Source of the DNA: Pseudoips prasinana
Lineage: Eukaryota; Arthropoda; Insecta; Lepidoptera; Nolidae
Assembly (NCBI GenBank): GCA_951640165.1
Contig: OX621246.1
Span: 4,303,001-4,367,000, forward strand
DNA: 64,000 bases
Direction of reading: 5' to 3'
Part shown: one piece after another, positions 51,091 to 62,440 of the stretch
How positions within the stretch are numbered: the first letter of the stretch is position 1
How the letters are laid out: every line of letters starts with the position of its first letter
Translations under genes and position numbers: made by a program
Notes under the pieces: model-generated
What the model was told of the DNA's origin: nothing
What the model saw: only the letters and a program-made list of their open reading frames with translations
The model's database searches: none

Positions 51091-51779
51091 GAAATAAATA
51101 ATGTCGTCACTCGTCGGTGAGACTGCAATGCCGCGTAACTGAATAAGTACGCTACGCCATTATAATTATTATTTTGTCCATCATCAACAGCCTGATATCC
51201 ACAAACCACTACTTATGATTTTATACCTTAGCCGCTACTTAGCCCTTTAAGACACCTACGGGGGGTGCCGTAAAGGGCTAAGGCGACAAATCTTTGTGTT
51301 ATGAACACAATTATTTGTTCTGTGTCTGGGTGTAATTTGTATATATACAATATGTAAGTTAATTAACGCACATCCTGAAAATAGTTTGTTCAGAATCGTG
51401 TACCGAATCGATTTATATAATTTTTAATATAGGTAATTTTTTTGCCAAATAATTAAAACCACGGAAATTATTGTCATATTAACCCTATACAGTCAAAATA
51501 AATTGAGAGGACCGTAAATCAAATAATAAGACTTTTAAAATTTCAGTTTTATTTGTATTCACACAAATTCCATCATTCAATACAAAATAAAGAATAATAA
51601 ACTTTATTCCAAGAAACTAATTTAGTAAATAACAATACATACACACCTTTAATTAAAAATTCAGTGTAAGTATTATGATTACAACATAATATTCTAATTG
51701 GGGTGTCTGAGGGTGTGCGTTAATTACGTTACATGTTGTATATTACTTGTGTATTTAGAAATCTATACGTATGTTTATT
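51091..51779. other. Gene-free stretch
   Basis: Around 51290-51365 there is a SINE-like scrap (TGTGTTATGAACACAA, CTGTGTCTGGGTGTAATTTG). No gene. Confidence 0.4.
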
Positions 51780-51819
51780 AGATGTCTGGTTGCCATAGTA
51801 CAGGCTCAGGCTAGTTTGG
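51780..51819 (+). mobile_element. SINE-A 3' scrap
   Basis: TCTGGTTGCCATAGTACAGG and TAGTTTGGGATC survive before a LINE tail begins. Confidence 0.5.
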
Positions 51820-51945
51820 GATCAAATCAAATCAAATCAAGTTTATTTGCATAAATCAGGTTACAATGGGTGGTGTAATAATACGTGAAGTCCGCTGAAT
51901 TATAACCCCGTCGGGATGTGCAAATGTTGCTTAAGTACAGGTTAC
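51820..51945 (-). mobile_element. LINE 3'-UTR fragment
   Basis: An (AAATC)n run leads into AAGTTTATTTGCATAAATC, the reversed end of a LINE. No coding part is left. Confidence 0.5.
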
Positions 51946-52284
51946 AAGTATTTTTTTTAACATTTTCGAGATCAGATCAGATCAGATAGTAGTGTGTTAG
52001 TTGTCCCAAGATATTTATTTGTGACTAATTCACTGTTGACTTATTACGCTTCATGAGCCCATTGAGAGACAGATGGATGGACCGGATATGCCAAGTAGTA
52101 CTTTTTCATATTTTTACTACATTTGGGACTGTAACACGCTAGTTAAGATTAATCAATAATAATAATAATAGATTTTTTTTGTAACTATATATTTGTAAAT
52201 GTATGAAATAAGAAAGACACGAAATAAAAGAAATAATAAAAATAATCAATTTACAACTAATAAGACATTTTCCTGCTGTGTATA
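51946..52284. other. Gene-free stretch
   Basis: Short CAGAT repeats near 51975; otherwise no feature. Confidence 0.4.
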
Positions 52285-52556
52285 TTGTGACGGCGACACT
52301 GCTGTGTGGTGACGGCGACAAATATCAGAATCAGAATATCATTACCCCATCTCATCCCGTGGAGGGCGTAGAAGTCGACCCGAGGGAATATCTACCAGAG
52401 GACGGGCAGCAGCTTCCTTCTGATTACTATGACCATCGTACTGCGATCGCCAACCCGCCTGCCAAGCGTGGCGATTATGGCATATCCCCCCAAGACGATT
52501 CTTGAGGGAGGCTTGTCCAGCTGTGGACTTATTTAGCTGTAATGATGAAGACATTT
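52285..52556 (+). mobile_element. SINE-F copy 3 with RTE-like tail
   Basis: The most complete copy: ATTACCCCATCTCATCCCG, GGGCGTAGAAGTCGACCC, GAATATCTACCAGAGGAC, GGGCAGCAGCTTCC and CCTGCCAAGCGTGGCGATTA. It ends GTCCAGCTGTGGACTTATTT, AGCTGTAATGATGA, the RTE 3' signature. Confidence 0.75.
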
Positions 52557-53167
52557 TCTGTAGTCGATAGTATTTGACAACTTACTAGGTAATAAAATAG
52601 GTAGTAAATGTTCTGCTTCGCTGCATAAATGAATTTCAATATTTATTACTCTGGCCAAATGCCATGGCTCGGTAAGGATATTTTCATTACGATACGACGA
52701 ATAAAATCATGCGAATGGGCTTCACACTCACTGATTCCGCAAATAATGCGCCGTGAGTGTGTCACTTTTGCCTTCATCTTGATATATGAGGTCAGTTTTT
52801 AATTAGATGACAGCTGCATGAAACTCTAAAATTAAGAAATAGAAATTCTTGACAACTCTGATTCGAGGTCTAGGAGACAGGTAAGTAACGATATCTTATC
52901 ACGATTTATAATATCAAATCTATTCGTAATGAAAACCATGTGGATTATTTATTCGTGTTGGATGTAGAAAATTTAACTGATCGATTAACTATAACATTCT
53001 GGGATACAGACTTATTGGTAGTTGGCAGACTTCACGTGCCAACTCGCAATGAGTCTGTGTGAAGCCCTCTTATTGCGAAAGGAGGCACTTTCCCTGAGCT
53101 GGGAAAGTAATGGGCTGCATCTCAAGGGGTAGCCCTGTTATTCTTTCTAGGCCGCCAACCACACGGC
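52557..53167. other. Gene-free stretch
   Basis: No supported feature. Confidence 0.45.
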
Positions 53168-53310
53168 TTTATCAACCTACTAATATTATAAATGTATAAT
53201 TTTGTATGTTCAGATGATTATTACTCAATCACGCAATACGGCTTCAAATTTAGATTGGATACACTGATAGTTTAGAGGTATAATCCAGAATAACATATAT
53301 GATACTTTTT
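53168..53310 (+). repeat. Family M repeat, degraded
   Basis: Begins CTACTAATATTATAAATG; the remainder is weakly similar to the copy at 50895. Confidence 0.45.
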
Positions 53311-53378
53311 AATCGTATAAATCTGCCCGCACTTAAGAAATTCACTGACACAGACTCCATTCAGACTTAATACCATTA

Positions 53379-53787
53379 GGCCGGGTTCCCACTCTGCCGG
53401 ATACCGGACACCGGACAGAGCGTTCACATAACACCCGATCCCTCAAGAAAATCGGACAAGTACCTTAGTTGAATTTGGACTTGTGCCCACAATAGAAGAC
53501 GAAATTGTTGTGTTGTGGTGGTGGTGGTACAGAAGGCAAAATAAAAGAAGAAAGTAAATCCTATTTATATCGGGGAACAATGGCCGGAACTGGTTCTCAT
53601 TACTCCGTTCCGGTGATTTTGCCGGCATTTCGTAGTGACAAAACGCTCGGTAAAAATGGCGGGCTCGGCGAAAAAGCCAGACTCGGGATCATGTGAATAG
53701 CTTCATACAATTTGTACCGCCACTAGGCCTTCCGGCAATTTTACTGGACCGGGAGATCTGCCGGTCCGGCATAGTGAGAACGCAGCC
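53379..53787. mobile_element. Harbinger-like MITE, 409 bp
   Basis: The left end GGCCGGGTTCCCACTCTGCC and the right end, read from outside, GGCTGCGTTCTCACTATGCC match at 16 of 20 positions. Both are followed by GGA or GG. TTA flanks the element on each side (53376-53378, 53788-53790). A 3-bp TTA duplication and GGC-starting ends fit the PIF/Harbinger superfamily. Internal frames are not protein-like. Confidence 0.75.
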
Positions 53788-55130
53788 TTACAAAAGGGGA
53801 ATATAAATAAGTGTCCTGTGCGGGGTCGAATCTACAACACGTGGGCGCACGGGCAATCAGTTGAATCTTTATAAAGTCATTTATTGCATAGTATCCGTTA
53901 TCATTTGCCAAATTTGTTACGCCCACTGATATAGTGTTTGCTTCTATTCTTTGTCTGACGCCACATACCAAACAAACTATTGTGTGTCTACCATTGCCAA
54001 TAAAATTAGTAATGTATTTTTTCCGCATATCCCAAGTATTTGTTCCCATCGAACGATTTATTTTCGTACACTATGTCACAATAAACAGAACGTAGAAGTT
54101 TTACTTCATGATTTGTGCGTTTAAAATTAGATTTGAAATTTAAATGTTAATTTTTTGTAGCCAGCCAGAAATAAATATTGTATCAAAGCGTCGTAAGTGG
54201 GGCGTAGAGTAAGATAAATAAATATATATCTCTGAAATTGTTCATTGGTTTAATGTCAGTAATCTATTGCGCAATGACAAGAACTAAAGTCATCAAATCC
54301 GCATTCTCCATAAAACAGCCTGTAGAAAACCGATATGCTTGCAGCCTGACGTCGATGATCCAAGTTTTGCAGCTTTTTACTGGTTAGGTCTAGTAGCAGT
54401 ATATATACGTTGGGCCCACGTAATAGGCCCATCTACTTTATTTGCAAAAAGATTCAGTTACATTTTAACAGAATAAAAGAATTATAAATATGAATATAAA
54501 AAAAACGTTAACTTGTGATAACATGCCACAACGAAGAAAAAATTCGATCTGCATGCGAATCTGTAATTAATTCAATTCATCAATTGATTATTTTAATATA
54601 ATATGATACAGGAAACCTGTTCTGTAAGTTACAACGATAAAAACATAATTTCACCAATAAAAAGATCATACCAAAATAAATTATTAAATTAAACCTTGAA
54701 AAATAGATTGGCTATAGTTGGCTTTTTAAGCTTTATTCCAATAAATCATTTCATGATTGATGATGAAATGATTTATTATTATTAGTACAAAATTCCAACA
54801 AAAATCGCTCTATAATTCAAACCACGCAGCCGTCGTAAGCACAATTTATAGAAGATTGAAAATAAATCTCGTCGACGTTACTAAATTTAATTTTGTTCTG
54901 TAATTTATTCAGACAACGAAGTTAAAAACATCAGAGAGTTAACTCAAAACGTAACTCAGGAGTTCAAAGTAGTGAAATATGAATAGAGAGATGTTATGAT
55001 TCAGTTCTCCAGGTATAGTTTGGTAATGTAAGTAATCTTCTAAAAGTGATGAACGATTTAATATTCTTCTCAGATATATTTAGTTTTGTATTAACTGTGT
55101 CTGTGACGTTTATTGGCTAGCTCGGGTAGT
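53788..55130. other. Gene-free AT-rich stretch
   Basis: About 1.3 kb without a recognisable element. A 102-codon minus-strand frame (53741-54049) overlaps the MITE end and shows no known motif. Confidence 0.45.
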
Positions 55131-55134
55131 ATCC

Positions 55135-55528
55135 TCAGCGGCGAGGATCGCGTTGGCCCCTTAACACGTGATCGGTAATCCCGTGCAAGTGATCAGGCCC
55201 TCATCTATAATTTCGTCATTTTACTTCAGCGGACTCGAACCCCATAAGGGTGCCCTCAGGTATTAGTCGCTTAAATTAAGCTACAGGTTGAGAGTCTTTT
55301 GCGCTATCCAACTGCTCGTTGTCTTCAATTCTTTAATTTTAATATAGCAGTACTAAATGTAACAATTATAGCTCAGTTACTTGCTATTTATTATTTATTT
55401 AAGGATTTTAAAATAATGTATGTGAAGAAATAGACCGCACGGGCGGACTAATTCAATATATTTTTGTTACTTTAACACTGTAGCGTGAGTTTGACAAGTG
55501 TAAATGTATGTTAATACTCAAGAGCTGA
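55135..55528 (-). repeat. Family K repeat, copy 2
   Basis: The minus strand matches 13225-13565 and extends further at its left, with GTATTAACATACATTTACAC and TTGTCAAACTCACGC. It contains GGGGTTCGAGTCCGCTG, a B-box-like string, so K may be a SINE or include a SINE head. Confidence 0.65.
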
Positions 55529-55788
55529 ATAATAATAATAATAATATCTCGGGACAATGTCACACAGATCATCCTAGCCCTAAAATAAGCAAAGCTTGTA
55601 CTATGGGTACCAGGCGACGATATACATACTTATATAGATAGATAAATACTTATATACATAGAAAACATCCATGACTCAGAAACAAATATTCGTGCTCATC
55701 ATACAAATATTTGCACTTACCGGGATTCGAACCCAGGACCACAAGCTTTGTAGGCAGGAGCACTACCAACTAGGCTACGGTGACCGTC
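55529..55788 (-). mobile_element. SINE-B copy 4, full length
   Basis: Complete from ACGGTCACCGTAGCC head to (ATT)n tail; near-identical to the copies at 11108 and 61111. Confidence 0.9.
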
Positions 55789-56448
55789 AATTTCATTATT
55801 TTATGGATAAACGCGCGCCAACGGACACACGTAATCAAAGACCTCAGCACGTACGAGGGGGCTGACGTCTTAAAAAGTAAAACATTTAGAGTAGTCATAC
55901 GATAACAATTGCTAATTATGATTAGTTGTTTAATGACAGGCTAGGAAGGAGTTGGTATCAGGACACAGGCCTCAGATGGAATATTACTTTGTGATTCTGA
56001 CGTTTACATGAGTAAATTAATTTAAATGTCATTACTTCTCTCTCTTATATAGGTCATATGAAAAGAACAGGGCTTACATAGAACTGTCAAACTAAAGCTG
56101 GGCACTTATCTGGGTACTGGGTCGACAGGTTCTAACACATCTAACATGTCGGTTAGCTGTCCTTCTCCGAAGAATTACGTTAGAACAAATTGCAATGATA
56201 TTAAAATTCGTTCAGTTGATATAGTATAGCCGCATTGTAATATGAACTACGGTTGTAGTAACTAGAAGTTCAGTAAATTATATTCAATAGAAGCGTTTAG
56301 AATATAGTACAACCGCGTAGCTGTCGTAGCACTTCGTAGTTAACGTAGCATATGTGTATATAGATAAAATCTACATTTTAAATATACAAAAAATAGTGGT
56401 ATTGTGAAATATCTGTAACTATGCGAATCGACAGGAATATTGTGGGTA
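55789..56448. other. Gene-free stretch
   Basis: No supported feature. Confidence 0.45.
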
Positions 56449-56613
56449 ACAGACGGACCGCATTTCAACTGTAACTGCACGCTGACTGCAATTGAACTGC
56501 AATCGGACTGCGCATTTAATTTTGCAGTTCTATTGTAGTAGTGTCAACTGCATTCAAACTGCACTTGAACTGCAATTTGCGGTTGCATTGCAGTTGAAAT
56601 GTGGTCTGTCTGT
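56449..56613. mobile_element. Palindromic MITE built on CAGTT/AACTG words
   Basis: 165 bp. The left end ACAGACGGACCGCATTTCAA and the right end read from outside, ACAGACAGACCACATTTCAA, differ at two of 20 bases. The interior is mostly alternating AACTGCA and TGCAGTT words. Fits a self-complementary MITE. Confidence 0.8.
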
Positions 56614-56833
56614 GTAAAGCCTAAGGATTTCAGAAAAACGGATCGCTGGATTTCAGGATAACGAAGTTCTTAAATGGCAAAGAGAAGCGCCAAACAGAGG
56701 GTATCAGCAGCACGTCAAAAGCAAGCTCTATCCAAATAAGACAACAAGTAACGAAAAGGACCCAGAATCGGGAAGATAAAGGGTTGGAAGCTGTAACATA
56801 ATATGAAGAGGATACACAAACAAATAATAATAA

Positions 56834-57098
56834 TATCCTCCTAGCCGAACTTCAGCCACGGCGGCCAGTCTCAATAGAGATTAGCCATCTGCGCGGGACA
56901 TAGTATAGTGCACAACCCTGCGTAGGGCGCTCTCCAAAGCACGGGGTTGTAACACCGCCAACTCCCAGACTTCGGGCTGATCATGAGAAATTTTTTATTA
57001 CGGAAAAATCCCATAATCACTTTTTGGCCCGACCCGGGTTTTGAACACAGGACCTCGTTCTTTGCGGATGAACAGGCTACTGCTAGACCAATGAGGCA
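56834..57098 (-). mobile_element. SINE-D copy 3
   Basis: The minus strand has the head ATTGGTCTAGCAGTAGCC and a mutated B box GTGTTCAAAACCCGGG, then GGCGGTGTTACAACCC and TATTGAGACTGGCCGCC. The middle is shortened relative to the other copies. Confidence 0.75.
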
Positions 57099-57545
57099 GT
57101 CATACAAACAAAATATATATCAAAACAAACAAATATACAAGTTATGGACATATGTGACACTTACATAAACTTCAAACTTTTAGCACGTGCCTCCATAACA
57201 GTGACCGCAAAACCAGTCAAACGTGACTACATCATTCGATTCCTACTGTCTTTGATTTAAATAAAAAAAACCGTTTATTAAAAACAACGTCTACGTCGTC
57301 GTCACTCCGTCCAAAGCCAGGAGTAACAACATCACTCCATGAACACGTCCTAAAGTAGTGACCTTTCACTACGTCGCGTCGCGTAGGTGGCAAAGTTTGT
57401 ATCCAGCGACGATTCACGATCTCTGAAGTCAACATAGTCGTTGTTGATTCAGTCAGTAAAGGAAATAACTGTAATGATCGCCCCACAACAGCCACACCGA
57501 CATCCCCGAAACAGTGCGTTCATTAGGAAACGGAAGTATCCCAGA
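57099..57545. other. Gene-free stretch
   Basis: No supported feature. Confidence 0.4.
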
Positions 57546-57595
57546 CCAACTCAATTGTGTTCGATAGCTTATTGTATCAAACATAATTGAGTTGG
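57546..57595. repeat. Inverted repeat, 21-bp arms
   Basis: CCAACTCAATTGTGTTCGAT and its near complement (two mismatches) flank an 8-base loop. Outside it, GGAAACGG (57528) and CCGTTTCC (57609) pair again, so the full palindrome is larger and may be a MITE. Confidence 0.85.
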
Positions 57596-57724
57596 TGTCC
57601 AATTCTCCCGTTTCCGGGAATGTCTGGTATTCCCTCCATCCCAAGTAAGCTTCTACAGTTGTAAGCGACAAGCGATAAAGCAAGCTAATAAATCTCTGTT
57701 GTATGGGAAAGATGCGTGCGAATC

Positions 57725-57930
57725 ATAATCATCATCATATCAGCCGAAAGCCGAAGATCTCCACAATTGCCGGTCTTGCGCTATCTGCATCCAGCGATTT
57801 CCAGCGACCCGCACAAGATCATCGGTCCATCTTGTAGGGGGCCTGCCCACGCTGCGTCTTCCGGTTCGTGGTCGCCACTCGAGAACCTTTCTGCCCCAGA
57901 GGCCTTCGGCTCTACGAGCTATGTGCGCTG
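57725..57930 (-). pseudogene. RTE LINE C-terminal fragment with tail
   Basis: ATCATCATATCAGCCGAAAG tail, then sequence for the APRDRSSWRS-like, WTDDL and RKVLEWRP-type regions (plus strand TGCGTCTTCCGGTTCGTGG). Confidence 0.75.
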
Positions 57931-57984
57931 CAAAAAAACTAAGATGAAGTCTAAAGAATCTCTCTTTTTATAAATATAGCCTTG

Positions 57985-58385
57985 ATACAACTAATACATT
58001 GCCATCTACTCCCAAACTAGGCGGAGCTTGTACTGTACCGATCAAACAACAGATTATTTTTTTATTGCTTTTGTAGGCAGATGAGCTAGCGGCCCACCTG
58101 ATGGTAAGTGGTAACCGCTGCTCAGGGAGCACAGCAAACCGCTGCTTACCGTGGGATTAATACTCTTTTTAAATCTCGTTTGAAGAAGGACATGTCGTAG
58201 CGCTGGGGAACCACCGCAGCAGGTAATTAGAATTAGGTAACTAGATATTTATAAATATATACATATTATTGATACATTACACACAGACACCGAACAAATA
58301 ATCTTGCTCATCACGAAAAGATGTGTCATCAAACCCACGACCTCCGGCTTAACAGTCTGGGTCACTAAGCACTAGGCCTGTCAAA
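57985..58385 (-). mobile_element. Diverged SINE split by family G
   Basis: ATTGCCATCTACTCCCAAAC and GGCGGAGCTTGTACTG on the left, CTTGCTCATCACGAAAAGAT and CGACCTCCGGCTTAACAG on the right. A family G element lies between them. Confidence 0.6.
58050..58232 (+). mobile_element. Family G repeat, copy 1
   Basis: GAGCTAGCGGCCCACCTGAT, GGTAAGTGGTAACCGCTGC, CAAACCGCTGCTTACCGTG and GAAGAAGGACATGTCGTAGC. A common moth and butterfly repeat by recollection. It is inserted in a SINE. Confidence 0.65.
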
Positions 58386-58433
58386 TTGCCAGTAAATTTT
58401 GAACTGTGTCTATCGCTGGCCAATCATCCTAAA

Positions 58434-58505
58434 TCCTTCTCCTCCAAAATCCACCTCCAAAATCCTCCTTCTCTAAAATCCTCTTCCTCCTCCTCCTCCT
58501 CCAAA
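58434..58505. repeat. Pyrimidine tract with (TCC)n
   Basis: Almost pure C/T on this strand, broken by AAAA. Ends CCTCCTCCTCCTCCTCC. Confidence 0.8.
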
Positions 58506-58519
58506 TGATGGACACAACT

Positions 58520-58605
58520 CCGTTGTGTAAATATTTGAGGAGGCCTTTGTTTAGCAAAGGACGTTATTCGACGTTAGTCTGACATAATGATTATGAGGAT
58601 GAATA
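58520..58605 (+). mobile_element. RTE LINE 3' tail, decayed
   Basis: GAGGAGGCCTTTGTTTAGCA, ACGTTATTCGACG and a degenerate GAT-type tail. Confidence 0.55.
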
Positions 58606-58964
58606 TTTATTTATACATACCATGGCGATAAAATATGATTATCTATTAAATAAAACAACAAACTTTATGATCACATAAAATTAACTAATATCCCGTAGCC
58701 TATCGAGTTACCGCTCAGACTTCCTTTTACGTCAGCGGAAAATAAAATCGGTTCCATTGACAGATCTTTAGTTTGGACTACTTACTGAATTACCTACACA
58801 GATTATCATTCACCTGTTTACCTGTTAGACTTCTTCCATTAACTCTGTACATTTTTTTACAGAGTATGAAATATAGGTCAATATCTGCCTGGGATATTAT
58901 TTTATCCTGATTTTCTTAAGTCCTGTCCTGTATAACATAGTGATGCCGATGCTAAAAGGTCCAA
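58606..58964. other. Gene-free stretch
   Basis: No supported feature. Confidence 0.4.
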
Positions 58965-59112
58965 TATTATTGTTTACTAGCCAGGATGTCAGCTAACTCC
59001 ATACCAAATTTTATTAAAATCGCTTCAGCCGTTTAAACGTGAAGAAGTAACAAACATACACGCTCACTCACTCACACACTCAGAAACTTTCGCCTTTATA
59101 ATATTAGTGTGA
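58965..59112 (-). repeat. Family M repeat copy
   Basis: CATACCAAATTTTATTAAAA, TCGCTTCAGCCGTTTAAACG and the end AAACTTTCGCCTTTATAATA, complementary to the M start. Confidence 0.65.
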
Positions 59113-59204
59113 TTGCCATCGCCACTGATGACTTACAGACACGTGGTCACTTATCACGGGCCTCATAAGAACAAAGAGCAAAATAGTGAGGGCTATGATC
59201 GGAG

Positions 59205-59705
59205 TTTCAATCAATCAATCAATATATTTATTTGCATGAATATGGTAATGTATAAATACAGATCTTAAAAATAATTTTGAAAACATCATATTCTGCCGAT
59301 ATTAGGCGTACAAATTAAAATAATACAAAAAATCTAAATACTAATCAAAACTATACGAAAACAAGATGAAGAGAGAAGAGTTATCAATAACAACAACATC
59401 ATAAACAGTGTGTCACAAAATTGAAGGTCCTGGGTACTATATTATTAGCAGGTATTACATATTACTTAAAGAGTATCATTTAGTTAGATAATCAGTAGTT
59501 GAGTAGTAGCATTTTTGACATAGTTTACTTAGTTTACTCTTAAACAAATTAAAATTTAGAAGTTTTAGTGAGGCTGGAAGCTTATTGTAAATTTTTGGTG
59601 CTAAGCAAAAAATACTTTTCCACATTAGCGCTGTTTTGGCTGAGGTCATACATAATTGATCCCTACGCCTATTACGAGCACGCCTAGTACCTATTCACTG
59701 CGAGT
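59205..59705 (-). mobile_element. LINE 3' end with C-terminal coding remnant
   Basis: (TCAA)n then TATATTTATTTGCATGAA on the plus strand is a reversed LINE tail. Upstream in element sense, about 59520-59660, the minus strand reads LAPKIYNKLPASLKLLNF and NLFKSKL, the extreme C-terminus of a Jockey/CR1-group protein. The rest was never copied. Confidence 0.65.
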
Positions 59706-59711
59706 TCAAAT

Positions 59712-59855
59712 CAAAAATGTCGAAATCCGCAAGTGAATCTATGCCAAGCTGACATTACAGTGGACAGGGGGACACAGCTCGTAAAACCGATGATCTTGTG
59801 ACGGTCACTGGAAGCCACTGAATGCGGGTAGCGCAGGGCTGGTAATTGTATGGCG
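59712..59855 (+). pseudogene. RTE LINE C-terminal fragment, decayed
   Basis: AAATGTCGAAATCCGCAAG, TTACAGTGGACAGGGGGACA and GAATGCGGGTAGCGCAGG follow the RTE order with internal deletions. Confidence 0.6.
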
Positions 59856-59924
59856 GGGGCTAGTTTCCACGTAGTATTATAGATCACGTAGTATTATACA
59901 CAAAATTATAGATCTTAAAATTTT

Positions 59925-60125
59925 AATCTTCTTTTTTTTATATTGCCTTAGGAAGCAGACGAGCTAGCGGCCCACCTGATGGTAAGTGGTAACCGCTGCT
60001 CATGGACATTCGCAGTGCCAGGGGGCTCAGCAAACCGCTGCCTACCGTGATATTAGTACTCTTTTTAAACCTCGTTTGAAGAAGGACATGTCGTAGCGCT
60101 GGGGAAACACCGCAGTAGGTAATTC
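59925..60125 (+). mobile_element. Family G repeat, copy 2
   Basis: Same blocks as 58050-58232 plus a short CATGGACATTCGCAGTGCC segment missing there. Confidence 0.65.
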
Positions 60126-60706
60126 ATTCCATCTATATTACTATCTAATAATAAATTTCAAACTAGTCTATGGTGTTAGAATAACTCTTGATATTTATAT
60201 TGGAAACGCAACAGTTGGAGTCAGAGAGGTAGAATTTCCGGATCATCCAAATCTATTCAAAGACGACTTCAATAAACATAATTAAAGACGCGTTATGATT
60301 TCCCCGATCGGTGAGATGGAATTCAAAGTGAGTTGTGAAATGAGTCGTATGTATATGAGTATTTTGAAAAGGTTCAAAGCACTGTCTATTAGTAAATCAA
60401 AGCTTTGTATATATCGTAGTATGCATAACACAAGCGTGGGAGAAGAAAGTGCATTTTATTTATTAAGATTCTCAATCTAAGAATACAATTTTACAAGACT
60501 GAATACAAAAGCTGAATATATTTTTAATTCTTACTTAAGAGTCTGGCGACATGTAGATATCTACTTATTTATATCACCCAAAATAAATCCTGCTTCGTGA
60601 TTCTTACTTTGCTTTGGAACAATAATCTGCGATTCGCCATAAGTATATACTAGGTTGAAATAATGAACGGAGACGGAGGGACTGTTGAGCTTAAAATTTT
60701 TGGATA
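60126..60706. other. Gene-free stretch
   Basis: A 61-codon plus-strand frame at 60295 has no recognisable motif. Nothing else. Confidence 0.4.
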
Positions 60707-60848
60707 GTACAGAGGCCAGCACATCAAGCTACCCCAATCTGTCAAATTTCCCCAATTGAAAGTGAACCTTATACTTTTGTGATAAAGTTGAAAGTCTTTA
60801 AAATAAATTTGACATGATTCGGGCAGCTGGATGTGCTGGCGTCTGTAT
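60707..60848. mobile_element. Palindromic MITE-P, copy 4
   Basis: 142 bp, GTACAGAGGCCAGCACATC to TGCTGGCGTCTGTAT. More mutated than the other three; the right end has GTAT for GTAC. Confidence 0.85.
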
Positions 60849-61110
60849 TAACTCGGTAAAATTTTGAAAAGTTTAACTCAAGGCCAAGACCCACACATTC
60901 AAATTCAGTTTTAAGAGTCAGCAAATCATTGGAAACAATATTTATGTCGCCCATCATTCAAGTACCACGCGGTAAATTTGGAATTAGGACGACAAATATT
61001 GGGAGTATTGCTGAACTGAAAATAGCTGGTCCGAGAGGATCGCCTAGGGACAGCAGAATTTTCTCACCGATAGCAGAATTTTAAAGATGATTTAGATAAT
61101 TTTAAATCTA

Positions 61111-61365
61111 ATAATGATAATATCTGGTGTCAATGTCACACAGATCATCCTAGCCCCAAACTAAGCAAAGCTTGTACTATGGGTACCAGGCGACGATATA
61201 CATACTTATATAGATAGATAAATACTTATATACATACAAAACATCAATGACTCAGAAACAAATATTCGTGCTCATCACACAAATATTTGCACTTACCGGG
61301 ATTCGAACCCAGGACCACCAGCTTCGTAGGCAGGAGCACTACCAACTAGGCTACGGTGACCGTCA
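61111..61365 (-). mobile_element. SINE-B copy 5, full length
   Basis: Complete copy; tail TAATGATAATATCTGG is shorter than in copies 1 and 4. Confidence 0.9.
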
Positions 61366-61894
61366 TAATATTTAGAAAGAAAGAAAGAAATAACTTTACT
61401 TTCATAACATATACGGATACATTTTAAACATTTCTAATTTTATCCGTACTGGTAATTTTTAGAAATTAGGTAAAAATTTAGAAGATATTTTTTAAATTAA
61501 TAGCTCCAGAATAAATTAATACCAATATATATGTATATTGTATATATATTCAAAACCTATGAAATTGGATTTGTTAATGCTTTCATTTTTGGAATGTAAG
61601 TATAGAGAAAATACCTTAAACACCAATAATTTACAACCAGTCTCCTATTACCCCCAATTACGAAGCTAAATATCATGATTGTCTATGAATTGTCATATAA
61701 ATAGCGGATATTCGACTCAAGTGTAACAACAATAGATCATAGTGACATCTGGAGTGGAGCCAAGTTCATATTAATTTACGCAAAGGCCCCCATAACACCG
61801 ATTTATCGCATGACACATTATCATGATCTTGAAAACAGATACAAGTTCTTTGTTTTGTGAATTTCCGTTGAATTTTCAGCAAAAAAGAAAGAGG
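61366..61894. other. Gene-free stretch
   Basis: Begins with (AAAG)n and ATAACTTTACTTTCATAAC, possibly a reversed LINE tail, at low confidence. No gene. Confidence 0.4.
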
Positions 61895-62111
61895 TTTATT
61901 TTTTTTGTAGTTGCTTTAGCGTAACGTTTTCGGTTTTCCTGGGTTTTACTGCTTCCCACGACAATAATCTAAGTGCATCTAAAAACATAGCCAGATGCTC
62001 TAACCGGTCCGGACGTGAAGGTTAAGCAACTAGGCTCGTGGTCAGTGCCTAGATGGGTGACCACCAAAGTGGTTTGTTATATGAACGTCTCTATACTTAT
62101 CAGTATAAAAG
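61895..62111 (+). mobile_element. 5S-rRNA-derived SINE-E, tandem unit 1
   Basis: GAAGGTTAAGCAACTAGGCT, CGTGGTCAGTGCCTAGATGG and GTGACCACC correspond to the internal promoter (A box, intermediate element, C box) of 5S rRNA. The unit also carries about 100 bp upstream (TTGCTTTAGCGTAACGTTTT, CGGTTTTCCTGGGTTTTA). It stops shortly after the 5S part. Confidence 0.75.
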
Positions 62112-62440
62112 GGGTTTATTTTTTTGTAAGTAGTTACTTTAGCGTGACGTTTTCAGTTTTCCTGGGTTTTAGTGCTTCAATTTTACTGCTTCGCCAGACA
62201 ATAATTGATATAAAGCGCTCATAGCCAGATGATCTAACTGCTCCAGAAGTGATTGGCTAGGAAGGTTAAGCAACTGGGCTCGCGGTCAGTCCATTAACAC
62301 GTTAAGTTATCGGCCCCAGCTGTGGTTGTTAGACAATAGTTGTTAAGACATGTCCGTCAGAGGCCTACTGGGCGGCTTGACACCAGGGTAACTACTGCTC
62401 ATACGCTAAAGAGCTAAGTAATCCGTGCCAGAGGACACCC
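62112..62440 (+). mobile_element. 5S-rRNA-derived SINE-E, tandem unit 2
   Basis: Repeats the upstream block (TACTTTAGCGTGACGTTTTC) and the 5S head (GGTTAAGCAACTGGGCTCGC, GGTCAGTCC). It then continues into the family body: TATCGGCCCCAGCTGTGG, GACAATAGTTGTTAAGAC, GTCAGAGGCCTACTGGGCG and TTGACACCAGGGTAACTAC. Confidence 0.75.

Noticed and set aside
61985..62075. Functional 5S rRNA gene
   Set aside because: Only the internal-promoter part matches. The flanking 5S sequence is missing and there are several diverged copies with a SINE body.
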